Shown here one piece after another: positions 38,660 through 46,655 of a DNA stretch of 64,000 nt (its first letter is position 1; each line of letters starts with the position of its first letter). This DNA is from Sinorhizobium sp. RAC02. Lineage in GTDB: Bacteria > Pseudomonadota > Alphaproteobacteria > Rhizobiales > Rhizobiaceae. The stretch is from the NCBI RefSeq assembly GCF_001713395.1, contig NZ_CP016450.1, forward strand, positions 3,643,501 to 3,707,500, written 5' to 3'. The position numbers were made by a program, and so were the translations under genes. A model generated the notes under the pieces. That model saw only the letters and a list, made by a program, of their open reading frames with translations. It made no database searches and was not told the origin of the DNA.

Positions 38660-39826
38660 TCACGCCGTGGCGGTCTCCGGAAGCAGCGCGTCTCCCCTGG
38701 TATAGGTGTCCTCGAAACGATCGAACCCATGAGTGCCGCCGTTGACGGCCCGGCGCGCCGCCTTCAGGTCTCCACTCGACAGGGCGTTGCGGATGACGTC
38801 CTGCTTGTTGAACAGGAATTGCGCCAGGATGAGGCCGGCCAGCGTGGAATCATTGGCCAATGTCGGCGTCACGATCAGATTGGCGCTGATCTGGGCCCCG
38901 ATTCGATTGTAGTTGTAGCGGCCCGTCAACTGCACGAAGCCACGGCCGCGAAAACGTGCGCCGTCGCCGGGCTGGGTGTTTCCCAAATTCTTGCCGACGC
39001 TCGTGCCCGGTTCGTATTTATCGAACGGAACCGTGCTGGTGTTGTATTTGCTGACGAATTCGTTGATGGGCACGAAGCCTTCGGTCTCTGCGCGAATGGT
39101 CGCCAGTGCCATCAGCACCATTTCCCGGTCGACAAGTCCCTTTTCGCGCAGGCCGGCAAGCACGGACGGCAGGTGCGTCTTGATATTGGCGAGCGGTGTC
39201 GCCGGGTTGAAAATGCTCTTGACCAGGGTCGGGCTGATGAGATCGGTGCTGTCGTCATCCGCGGCGGCGGCACCCGTTCCCACCGCCGGAGCGGTTATCA
39301 TCGATGTGATCGAACCGAGCTTGGTCTTGATGTCGGCCAGGTCGAGTTTGAAGGCGGCCTCCGTGACCGCAGCAGTTGTAAGCACGTCGGCAGCGGGCGT
39401 TTGGCCGGCGACGTTCACGACAACGGTCGATGGCGGCTTTGTCGGCGTAGTGCCCGTTGCCGCGCCTTCACCGCCCCCCGGAGAGCCGCCACCGGCCGGC
39501 GTCGGCAGGCGGGCGACGAAGGCCTCGATGATGTCCGTGCCGGCATAGCCGGCTGCCGCCAGGCCGAGCAGCAGGTCGATGTCGTTGACTGTGATGGCGG
39601 CAAGCTTGCCCAGATCGAGCAGCAGCGCGGCTGCCACGCCCGCGATGAAGCCGATGAACAGGCTGATGACCAGCCTGCTGGCAATGAAGCTATCCTGCTC
39701 GTTGGGACCCTTCGCGGCATTTTCGTCGTGAAGCTTCTTGAGGCCGATGACTGTTCGCGCACCCTGGCCGATCAACCCCATGACGCCGCCTAGGAAGACT
39801 GCGCCGAGAACCTCTGCAACTGCCAT
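38660..39826 (-). CDS. Membrane-anchored GH19-like (chitinase/lysozyme-fold) protein
   Basis: 388 aa of unusual design. Two hydrophobic segments lie near the N-terminus (about residues 4-20 and 50-70). A Gly/Pro/Thr-rich linker spans about 108-135, and a weakly predicted middle region about 140-215. The last 170 residues resemble glycoside hydrolase family 19 as used in bacterial and phage lysozymes: LATIRAETEGF (candidate catalytic Glu 247 or 249) and RFRGRGFVQLTGRYNYNRIG (292-310). It could cleave peptidoglycan from a membrane-tethered position. There are no phage genes nearby. Enzymatic activity is inferred only. Confidence 0.75.
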   Translation of the reverse strand: MAVAEVLGAVFLGGVMGLIGQGARTVIGLKKLHDENAAKGPNEQDSFIASRLVISLFIGFIAGVAAALLLDLGKLAAITVNDIDLLLGLAAAGYAGTDIIEAFVARLPTPAGGGSPGGGEGAATGTTPTKPPSTVVVNVAGQTPAADVLTTAAVTEAAFKLDLADIKTKLGSITSMITAPAVGTGAAAADDDSTDLISPTLVKSIFNPATPLANIKTHLPSVLAGLREKGLVDREMVLMALATIRAETEGFVPINEFVSKYNTSTVPFDKYEPGTSVGKNLGNTQPGDGARFRGRGFVQLTGRYNYNRIGAQISANLIVTPTLANDSTLAGLILAQFLFNKQDVIRNALSSGDLKAARRAVNGGTHGFDRFEDTYTRGDALLPETATA

Positions 39827-40022
39827 GACCCACCTCCCAACATTAGGAGAGAGTTAACCAGCAATCGTGAAAAAATGCAACCTTTGACTGTGGTTTTGCT
39901 GCCCCTGGCGACAATGCTCGCGCGAAAGGAAGCGCGAGCAGATTCGCATGATCATCGTCGCGCGCCGGGATGTGGTGCGCGGTGGGCCGCAACGAGGCGG
40001 CACCCTATGCGGATCTATGGGA

Positions 40023-40044
40023 AAGGCGGCCCTCAGGCCGCCTT
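40023..40044 (-). terminator. Hairpin overlapping the minE stop codon (possible terminator)
   Basis: Perfect 9-bp stem AAGGCGGCC / GGCCGCCTT with a 4-base loop; the minE stop codon lies at the loop. On the minus strand the hairpin is followed only by TTTCCC, so termination may be weak. The rest of the gap to the GH19-like gene (39827-40022) has nothing I recognise. Confidence 0.45.
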
Positions 40045-40296
40045 CTTGTTCCCGTTGAACGGGATTTCGATATCGACGGCGAGCGTCGAGACCTGGGCCC
40101 CGCGTTCCATCTTGATGCTGACCTTCTCGTCGTCGATCTGCATATGCTTGGAAATGGCCTTGAGGATCTCGTCGCGCAGCTTGTTGACGAGGTCCGAATC
40201 GCCGGTGGAGGCGCGCTCATGGGCGAGCAGCACCTGCAGCCGCTCACGGGCGGCCGGGGCCGACTGGGTGCGGGAGAAGAAACGGAACAGGTTCAT
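40033..40296 (-). CDS. minE: Cell division topological specificity factor MinE
   Basis: 87 aa. It stimulates the MinD ATPase and drives Min oscillation so that division occurs at midcell. Family features are the N-terminal membrane-binding MNLFRFF, the MinD-interacting RLQVLLAHERAS, and the C-terminal dimer domain (LRDEILKAISKHM, VDIEIPF). The ATG overlaps the minD stop as ATGA. Last gene of minCDE. Confidence 0.96.
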   Translation of the reverse strand: MNLFRFFSRTQSAPAARERLQVLLAHERASTGDSDLVNKLRDEILKAISKHMQIDDEKVSIKMERGAQVSTLAVDIEIPFNGNKKAA

Positions 40297-41108
40297 GCCG
40301 CTTTCCTTCCGAAGATCTTGCCCAGGAAGCTGCGCTTGTCGCCGGGAATGGTGACCGGGAGGTTTTCACCCTTGAGGCGGCGTGTCGCTTCGAAATAGGC
40401 GAGCGAGGGGGCGCAACGGCCGTCGGCGAGCGTCACGGGCGCGCCGACGTTCGACGCGCGCAGCACGTCCATGCTTTCCGGGATGATGCCCAGCAGCGGG
40501 ATCGACAGGATTTCGAGCACGTCGTCGACCTTCAGCATGTCGCCGCGCTCGGCGCGGGCCGCGTCGTAGCGTGTGAGCAGCAGGTGCTTTTCGACGCGTT
40601 CGCCGTTCTCCGCCTTCAGTGTCTTGGAATCGAGCAGGCCGATGATGCGGTCGGAATCGCGCACGGAAGAGACTTCGGGATTGGTGACGACGATCGCGAC
40701 GTCCGCGTGGCGCATGGCCAGCGTGGCACCACGTTCGATGCCGGCCGGGCTGTCGCAGATGACCCAGTCGAAAGCGTTCTTCAGGGCGGCGATGACCTGC
40801 TCGACGCCTTCCGGCGTCAGGTTGTCCTTGTCGCGGGTCTGCGATGCGGGCAACAGGTAGAGCGTCTCGACGCGCTTGTCGCGGATCAGTGCCTGCGTCA
40901 GCTTGGCTTCGCCCTGGATGACGTTGACGAGGTCATAGACGACGCGGCGCTCGGCCCCCATGACGAGGTCGAGATTGCGCAGGCCGACGTCGAAATCGAC
41001 GACCACGACCCTATCGCCGCTCTGTGCCAGCGCGGCGCCGAGTGCGGCTGACGACGTCGTCTTACCGACGCCGCCTTTACCCGATGTGACCACGATTACC
41101 TTGCCCAT
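40293..41108 (-). CDS. minD: Septum site-determining ATPase MinD
   Basis: 271 aa. The deviant Walker A is SGKGGVGKTTSSAALG; other motifs are VVVDFDVGLRNLDLVMG and CDSPAGIERGA. The C-terminal residues FLGKIFGRKAA form the amphipathic membrane-targeting helix. It recruits MinC to the membrane and is released by MinE. It lies 32 bp downstream of minC. Confidence 0.97.
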   Translation of the reverse strand: MGKVIVVTSGKGGVGKTTSSAALGAALAQSGDRVVVVDFDVGLRNLDLVMGAERRVVYDLVNVIQGEAKLTQALIRDKRVETLYLLPASQTRDKDNLTPEGVEQVIAALKNAFDWVICDSPAGIERGATLAMRHADVAIVVTNPEVSSVRDSDRIIGLLDSKTLKAENGERVEKHLLLTRYDAARAERGDMLKVDDVLEILSIPLLGIIPESMDVLRASNVGAPVTLADGRCAPSLAYFEATRRLKGENLPVTIPGDKRSFLGKIFGRKAA

Positions 41109-41140
41109 GGACCTCTCCAGTTCTGTGTATGTGTTTCGGT

Positions 41141-41896
41141 TCAGCCGAGTGTCGCTGCCTTGATCGTTTCGCCATCGAGCCAGATCTGCACGGGCTTGCC
41201 GCGCAGGTCCGGCTCCAGGTCGTCGGCGGTCTTGTAGAACCCGTCGATGGCAATCAGTTCCGCTTCGAGTTTGCGGCAGAAGATGCGCGCCGACGCGTTG
41301 CCCGTCGTGCCGGCCATCGCCCGGCCGCGCAGCGGGCCGTAAACATGGATCGAGCCGCCGGCGACGATTTCCGCGCCTGATGCGACCGAGCCGACGATGG
41401 TGACGTCGCCTTCGGGGAAGAAGATGGACTGTCCCGAGCGCACCGGCCGGTTGACGACCATCGACGGCATGACCGAGGCCTGCGGTGCCGGTGCCTGCGT
41501 TGGGGGCGGGCTGGAGGGCGCTACGGCTTCGACGTGCTGGCTCCGGTCTGCCTGGTCGCTGACGGGCGCTTCGATATCCGCGGCCGGCCGGCCATCGGTC
41601 ATTGCCGGCGGCAGGTCCGGACCGAGCAGGGCGGAGCGTGCGCCCTCGAGGCCCATGACGCGCACGTTGCGGACGCTGAGTTCGCCAACGAGGTCGCGCA
41701 GCTGCTGGCGGTCGATATCCAGTCCTTCGACGTCCAGAATCACCGGCCGGCGCAGGAAGAAACCGGCGGAGCGCCGGGCCAGATCATCAAGCCGTGCCAG
41801 CCAGTCCTCGAAGGGAAGCTCCGGGGTCAGGGACAGTGCAAGGAAGGATCGCCCCTTGAGGCGGATAGGCCGTGGCTGTGTTAACACGTCGGTCAT
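41141..41896 (-). CDS. minC: Septum formation inhibitor MinC
   Basis: 251 aa from the ATG of MTDVLTQPRP. It inhibits FtsZ assembly away from midcell. The N-terminal domain (IRLKGRSFLALSLTPE) is joined by a Pro/Ala-rich linker (about residues 120-165) to the beta-helical C-terminal domain (SIFFPEGDVTIVGSVASGAEIVAGGSIHVYGPLRGRAMAG). The longer frame upstream crosses the promoter region and a CtrA-like box, so it was rejected. First gene of minCDE. Confidence 0.95.
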   Translation of the reverse strand: MTDVLTQPRPIRLKGRSFLALSLTPELPFEDWLARLDDLARRSAGFFLRRPVILDVEGLDIDRQQLRDLVGELSVRNVRVMGLEGARSALLGPDLPPAMTDGRPAADIEAPVSDQADRSQHVEAVAPSSPPPTQAPAPQASVMPSMVVNRPVRSGQSIFFPEGDVTIVGSVASGAEIVAGGSIHVYGPLRGRAMAGTTGNASARIFCRKLEAELIAIDGFYKTADDLEPDLRGKPVQIWLDGETIKAATLG

Positions 41897-41937
41897 CTTG
41901 GTTAATTTTCGGTTGCTTCGGTGTATCGAAGAAATGG

Positions 41938-41952
41938 TTAACAAAGGGTTAA
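41938..41952 (-). promoter_or_regulatory. CtrA-type binding box upstream of minC
   Basis: TTAACAAAGGGTTAA is an exact match to the alphaproteobacterial CtrA consensus TTAA-N7-TTAA. It lies 42 bp upstream of the minC start codon, in the promoter zone. CtrA is known to act on min genes in Sinorhizobium meliloti. Confidence 0.7.
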
Positions 41953-42036
41953 TTGCAGGCCTGGCTGGCGCGAGGCATGCCGCGTCAAAACGTGTTGTGA
42001 GCATGCGGCAAACGGCTGGATTTGCAGGCGAAGGCG

Positions 42037-42052
42037 ACGTGTCGCGACACGT
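42037..42052. repeat. 16-bp perfect palindrome in the minC upstream region
   Basis: ACGTGTCGCGACACGT, about 140 bp upstream of minC. It lies in the 303-bp gene-free region 41897-42199 between minC and the SDR gene. It could be an operator; no T-run follows closely enough for a standard terminator. Confidence 0.5.
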
Positions 42053-42199
42053 TAATTTTTAAAGGGAAATTGCGCGCGTGCTCGGATTTTAAGCGCAGTT
42101 AAGGGCGTGTGGCGCAAGCGCGCAACACATCGGGGCGAGGATGCAGCCGGTGCTGAATTTCGCCGCGCGAATCGACTGGGAGGGTGCGGGGCGAGCCGT

Positions 42200-42970
42200 T
42201 CAGCAGATGAGCTGACCGCCGTTGACCTCCAGCACCTGGCCGGTGATGTAGCCGGACAGCGCCTCAGAAGCGAGGAAGAGATAGGCGGGCGCGCAGTCTT
42301 CCGCTGTGCCGAGGCGCTGCAGCGGGATTGTCTTGCGCGTCGCCTCCAGCTTGTCCGCAGACGAATAACGCGCATGGAAGTCGGTGGTGATCGTACCCGG
42401 CGAGACGCAATTGACGCGGATGCCGTCCGGCGCCAATTCACGGGCAAGCCCCTTGGAATAGGTCGAGACGAAGGCCTTGGTGGCGGAATAGATGGCGGAG
42501 CCCGGGCTGCCGCCGGTGAGCGCCGAGATCGAGACCGTGTTGACGATCGCGGCATGCGGCGCGCGGCGCAGCGACGGCAGCAGCGCGCGCGTCACCTCGA
42601 CGACGGAGGTCTGGTTGAGGCGCACGACGGTGTCGTACTGTTCGTCCGTCAGGTCCGCCGCCGGAAAGCGTCCGACCATGGTGCCGGCATTGTTGATGAG
42701 CACGTCGATATGCGGGAAGAGGCTGTCCACCCGCTGCAGGATCGCGCCGATGCCGCCTTCGACGAGAAAATCCGAATAGACGATATGGGCGCGGGCCTCA
42801 GCAACCGCGATGTCGAGAAAGTCGGGCAGGGGGCCGGAAGCGGCGCGCCCGCCGTGCAGCAGCACATGGGCGCCGCAATCGAGGAACTGCCGGGCGATCT
42901 CCAGACCGATGCCGCGCCCTGCGCCGGTGACGACGACATTCGCGCCCTTGAACAAGGCTGGATGAAACAT
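42200..42970 (-). CDS. SDR-family oxidoreductase
   Basis: 256 aa classical short-chain dehydrogenase. The cofactor loop is VTGAGRGIGLEIA, the NNAGT motif and catalytic YSATK are present, and the C-terminal SGYITGQVLEVNGGQLI is typical of the FabG-like group. The substrate is unknown. It is divergent from glpR with 147 bp between the starts, so it may share the GlpR operator region and could act on a polyol or glycerol-derived compound; that link is only positional. Confidence 0.9.
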   Translation of the reverse strand: MFHPALFKGANVVVTGAGRGIGLEIARQFLDCGAHVLLHGGRAASGPLPDFLDIAVAEARAHIVYSDFLVEGGIGAILQRVDSLFPHIDVLINNAGTMVGRFPAADLTDEQYDTVVRLNQTSVVEVTRALLPSLRRAPHAAIVNTVSISALTGGSPGSAIYSATKAFVSTYSKGLARELAPDGIRVNCVSPGTITTDFHARYSSADKLEATRKTIPLQRLGTAEDCAPAYLFLASEALSGYITGQVLEVNGGQLIC

Positions 42971-43066
42971 GGTTGTCCTCCCGGTGCTCTCCGTGGTCTG
43001 CTATGCCCGGCCAGTATCACAAAAATATGCCCGCACTCCAAGAAGGAAGAGCGGATCAATTGATGT

Positions 43067-43103
43067 GCTTTCGTTTTTGCATATTATGAAACCAAACGAA
43101 AGC
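43067..43103. promoter_or_regulatory. Candidate GlpR operator between the SDR gene and glpR
   Basis: Perfect 10-bp inverted repeat GCTTTCGTTT / AAACGAAAGC (43067-43076, 43094-43103) with a 17-base spacer, ending 14 bases before the glpR start. DeoR-type regulators bind TTTCG-rich repeats of this kind. A similar TTCGTTT motif recurs before glpD. Confidence 0.7.
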
Positions 43104-43117
43104 AATGGGAGGGGTCT

Positions 43118-43888
43118 ATGTTTCTCACAGGTCGCCAGGCGGAGATCCTCGATCTCGCGAAGGTCGAGGGCCGCGTGCTCGTGGAGGACCTTGCGGCGCG
43201 CTTCTCCGTAACGCCGCAAACCATCAGGAAGGATCTCAACGACCTCTGCGACAGCAAGGCGTTGACGCGCATTCATGGCGGCGCGCTCTTCCCGAGCGGC
43301 AACGAGAATGTGAAATATGAGGCGCGCCGCTCGATTGCAGCCCCTGAAAAGCAGGCGATCGGCCGCGCCGCCGCCACCATGATCCCCGACAACTCCTCGC
43401 TGTTCATCAATATCGGCACGACGACGGAGGCCGTCGGCGAGGCCCTGCTCGACCATAAGGAACTGATGGTCATCACCAACAATATCAACGTTGCCAATCG
43501 CTTGCGCGTCTACCCCTCGATCGAGGTGGTGATTGCCGGCGGCGTCGTGCGCGGTGCGGACGGTGGCATCGTCGGCGAGGCGGCGGTCGACTTCATCCGG
43601 CAGTTCAAGGTGGATTACGCGGTGATCGGCGTTTCGGCGATCGACGAGGACGGCGCGCTGCTCGACTTCGACTATCGCGAGGTGAAGGTGGCGCAGGCGA
43701 TCATCGCGAATGCGCGCCATGTCATCCTGGTTTCGGATTCGACGAAATTCGAAAGGACCGCGCCGGTGCGCATCGGCCACCTGTCGCAGGTCCATACCTT
43801 CATCACCGATACCTGTCCCTTCGAGGGCATTCGCGACATTTGCCAGGAGCATGACGTGCGCCTGATCGAAACGTCTTCGCAGGGATGA
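43118..43888 (+). CDS. glpR: DeoR-family regulator GlpR
   Basis: 256 aa. The N-terminal DeoR helix-turn-helix (RQAEILDLAKVEGRVLVEDLAARFSVTPQTIRKDLNDL) is followed by RIHGGA and a sugar-phosphate sensor domain (NIGTTTEAVGEAL, VIGVSAIDEDGALLDFDYREV). It is expected to repress glpD and the glycerol importer until glycerol 3-phosphate binds. It lies directly upstream of glpD, with TTTCGTTT-type repeats before both genes. A GGGAGGGG ribosome site precedes the ATG. Confidence 0.93.
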   Translation: MFLTGRQAEILDLAKVEGRVLVEDLAARFSVTPQTIRKDLNDLCDSKALTRIHGGALFPSGNENVKYEARRSIAAPEKQAIGRAAATMIPDNSSLFINIGTTTEAVGEALLDHKELMVITNNINVANRLRVYPSIEVVIAGGVVRGADGGIVGEAAVDFIRQFKVDYAVIGVSAIDEDGALLDFDYREVKVAQAIIANARHVILVSDSTKFERTAPVRIGHLSQVHTFITDTCPFEGIRDICQEHDVRLIETSSQG

Positions 43889-43915
43889 GACCACAAAAGC
43901 AGCATTAGTCTTACA

Positions 43916-43944
43916 TTCGTTTGACATTCGAAATGTTTTCGTTT
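43916..43944. promoter_or_regulatory. Candidate GlpR operator upstream of glpD
   Basis: Two direct TTCGTTT copies (43916-43922 and 43938-43944), 22 bp apart or about two helical turns, flank the near-palindrome CATTCGAAATG (43925-43935). It resembles half-sites of E. coli GlpR and the repeat found before glpR. It lies about 60-90 bp upstream of the glpD start. Confidence 0.65.
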
Positions 43945-44002
43945 TAACTCCTCATGCTTTCGCAACTGCGCAGAATTGTGCAATGCGAAATGGGAGGGGA
44001 AC

Positions 44003-45520
44003 TTGGACGGCAACGTGATCCGCGATATTTTTGTTATCGGTGGCGGCATCAATGGCTGCGGCATTGCACGCGATGCTGCGGGCCGTGGGTATTCGGTCGT
44101 GCTTGCCGAGATGAAGGACTTTGCGTCCGGTACGTCTTCCGCCTCGACCAAGCTCATTCATGGCGGCCTGCGCTATCTCGAACATTATGAATTCCGTCTG
44201 GTGCGCGAAGCGTTGATGGAGCGCGAAGTGCTCTGGGCCATGGCGCCGAACGTCATCTGGCCGATGCGTTTCGTGCTGCCGTTCCAGAAGGGCGGGCCGC
44301 GTCCGGCCTGGCTCATCCGCCTCGGCCTGTTCCTCTATGACTATATCGGTGGCCGCAAGCTTTTGCCGGCAACCCGCACGGTGGACCTCGCGAAGGACCC
44401 CGCCGGTGGCCCGCTCAAGAAACTCTTCCGCAAGGCCTTCGAATATTCCGACGGCTGGGTCGATGATGCCCGCCTCGTCGTGCTGAATGCGCGTGACGCC
44501 GCCGATCGCGGCGCCGACATCCGCACCGGCACCAAGGTCGTGACCGCGCGTCGCGAAAACGGCCACTGGAATGTCGAGACGGAGAATGTCGAGACCGGCA
44601 CCCGCGAGACGTTTCGCGCCCGCATGCTGGTCAACGCGGCCGGTCCCTGGGTGGACAAGGTTCTCTCCTCCGCCTTCGGCCGCAACGATGTGCACAATGT
44701 CCGCCTCGTGCAGGGCAGCCATATCGTCGTGAAGAAGAAATTCTCCGATCCGCGCGCCTACTTCTTCCAGAACCCGGATGGGCGTATCATCTTCGCCATT
44801 CCCTATCAGGAAGAGTTCACGCTGATCGGCACGACCGACCGGGACTATCAGGGCGATCCCCGAGATGTTCGAATCAGCGACGCGGAAATCGACTATCTTT
44901 GTGCTTCGGCGAGCGAATATTTCGCCGAGCCGGTGACGCGCGAGGATATCGTCTGGACCTATTCCGGCGTGCGTCCGCTCTTCGACGACGGCGCCAGCAA
45001 GGCGCAGGAAGCCACGCGTGATTACGTGCTGAAGATCGAGGGTGGCGATGGCCAGGCGCCGTTGCTCAACATCTTTGGCGGCAAGCTCACCACCTACCGG
45101 CGTCTCGCCGAATCGGCGCTGGAGAAGATTTCGGAATCGATCGGCGCGAAGGGCGACCGTTGGACCGCGCAGTCCCGGCTGCCCGGCGGGGACTTCAAGG
45201 TCGATGGTTTCGATGCCGAGGTGAAGGCACTTTCATCGCGTTTTGCCTTTCTGGCGCCCGCCCATGCCCGCCGGCTTGTCCGGCTCTACGGTACAAGGGC
45301 GATGGCAATGCTGGACGGTGCGAAGACGATCGACGATCTTGGACGGCATTTCGGCAGCGACCTTTACGAGTGCGAAGTGCGCTGGTTGATGAAGGAAGAA
45401 TGGGCCCGGCACGCGGAGGACGTGCTGTGGCGGCGGACCAAACGCGGATTGCATCTCTCGGCTGCGGAAGCGGCTGCGCTAGAGGACTATATGGTGGCCG
45501 CGCAGGCGGCTCCCCACTAG
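44003..45520 (+). CDS. glpD: Glycerol-3-phosphate dehydrogenase
   Basis: 505 aa FAD flavoprotein that oxidises glycerol 3-phosphate to dihydroxyacetone phosphate and feeds electrons to quinone. The N-terminal FAD fold is DIFVIGGGINGCGIARDAAGRG; other landmarks are SSASTKLIHGGLRYLEHYEF, LVNAAGPWVD and LIGTTDRDYQGDP. The start is a TTG with GGGAGGGG three bases upstream; the alternative ATG further upstream would bury that site inside the gene. First structural gene of the glycerol operon; glpK is not in this window. Confidence 0.96.
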   Translation: MDGNVIRDIFVIGGGINGCGIARDAAGRGYSVVLAEMKDFASGTSSASTKLIHGGLRYLEHYEFRLVREALMEREVLWAMAPNVIWPMRFVLPFQKGGPRPAWLIRLGLFLYDYIGGRKLLPATRTVDLAKDPAGGPLKKLFRKAFEYSDGWVDDARLVVLNARDAADRGADIRTGTKVVTARRENGHWNVETENVETGTRETFRARMLVNAAGPWVDKVLSSAFGRNDVHNVRLVQGSHIVVKKKFSDPRAYFFQNPDGRIIFAIPYQEEFTLIGTTDRDYQGDPRDVRISDAEIDYLCASASEYFAEPVTREDIVWTYSGVRPLFDDGASKAQEATRDYVLKIEGGDGQAPLLNIFGGKLTTYRRLAESALEKISESIGAKGDRWTAQSRLPGGDFKVDGFDAEVKALSSRFAFLAPAHARRLVRLYGTRAMAMLDGAKTIDDLGRHFGSDLYECEVRWLMKEEWARHAEDVLWRRTKRGLHLSAAEAAALEDYMVAAQAAPH

Positions 45521-45562
45521 CGCCCTTTATCCGGTGGCTGGGAGGAACATTGGAGACTATGA

Positions 45563-46645
45563 ATGCTTGAACTCAGAAACATCGCGAAGGTGGTGGGGGC
45601 GGAGACGCATATCCACCCGACCAACCTCGTGCTCGAGCGTGGCTCGCTCAACGTGCTGCTCGGCCCGACACTGTCTGGCAAGACATCGCTGATGCGCCTG
45701 ATGGCTGGCCTTGACAAGCCGACCGCCGGCTCCGTCTGGTTCGACGGCAAGGATGTCACCGGCGTGCGCGTGCAGGAGCGCGGCGTCGCCATGGTCTACC
45801 AGCAGTTCATCAATTACCCGGCGCTGACCGTCTACGAGAACATCGCCTCGCCGATGCGCATCAAGGGTGCGGACAAGGCGACGATCGATCGTGAAGTGCG
45901 CAAGGCGGCCGATCTGCTGAAGCTGACGCCCTATCTCGACCGCACGCCGCTCAATCTTTCCGGCGGCCAGCAGCAGCGTACGGCGCTCGCCCGCGCCATC
46001 GTCAAGAATGCCAGCCTCGTCCTGCTCGACGAGCCGCTCGCCAATCTCGACTACAAACTGCGCGAGGAGCTGCGCCTCGAACTGCCGAAGATCTTTGCCG
46101 CATCTGGCGCGATCTTCGTCTATGCGACGACCGAACCCTCCGAGGCGCTGCTTCTCGGCGGCAACACGGCAACGCTGTCGCAAGGTCGCATCACCCAGTT
46201 CGGCCGCACCATCGACGTCTATCGTCATCCGAGCGACCTCGTCACGGCGCGCACTTTCGCAGACCCGCCGCTGAACACCATGCAGGTCCTGAAGAACGGC
46301 GGCAATTTCGAAGTGGGTGGCAAACCGGTGCTGCCGGTACCGGTGCATCTTGCCGCATTGCCGGACGGCCCCTGCACCATCGCCTTCCATCCGCATCACC
46401 TGGCGTTGACGAGCCGGCATCCGACCTCGGCAAACCTTCAGGTGCGCACCGCGATCTCGGAAATCGCCGGTTCGGAAAGCTTTATCTACATCGAATTCGA
46501 GGGCAGCCGCTGGGTCATGCTCTCGCCGGGTATCCACGACATCGAGCCGGACGCGATCATCACCGTCCATGTCGACACGCGCCACCTGATGGCGTTCGGC
46601 ACGGATGGCAGGACGATCGCCGAACCGGCTGCCGCGGCGGCCTGA
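45563..46645 (+). CDS. glpS: Glycerol ABC transporter ATPase GlpS (H-loop missing)
   Basis: 360 aa ATPase, one of two in the rhizobial glycerol importer. Walker A GPTLSGKT (34-41), signature LSGGQQQR (132-139) and Walker B LVLLDEP (152-158) are intact. The H-loop, normally VTHDQ, reads YATTEPSEAL, so threonine 190 stands where the catalytic histidine should be. The partner GlpT has the opposite defect. The C-terminal part is the MalK-like regulatory domain. It begins 42 bp after glpD. Confidence 0.94.
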   Translation: MLELRNIAKVVGAETHIHPTNLVLERGSLNVLLGPTLSGKTSLMRLMAGLDKPTAGSVWFDGKDVTGVRVQERGVAMVYQQFINYPALTVYENIASPMRIKGADKATIDREVRKAADLLKLTPYLDRTPLNLSGGQQQRTALARAIVKNASLVLLDEPLANLDYKLREELRLELPKIFAASGAIFVYATTEPSEALLLGGNTATLSQGRITQFGRTIDVYRHPSDLVTARTFADPPLNTMQVLKNGGNFEVGGKPVLPVPVHLAALPDGPCTIAFHPHHLALTSRHPTSANLQVRTAISEIAGSESFIYIEFEGSRWVMLSPGIHDIEPDAIITVHVDTRHLMAFGTDGRTIAEPAAAAA

Positions 46646-46655
46646 GGAGGAGACC

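Noticed and set aside
38660..39826. Prophage origin of the GH19-like gene
   Set aside because: No phage structural genes, integrase or attachment repeats lie near; neighbours are pncB and minCDE.
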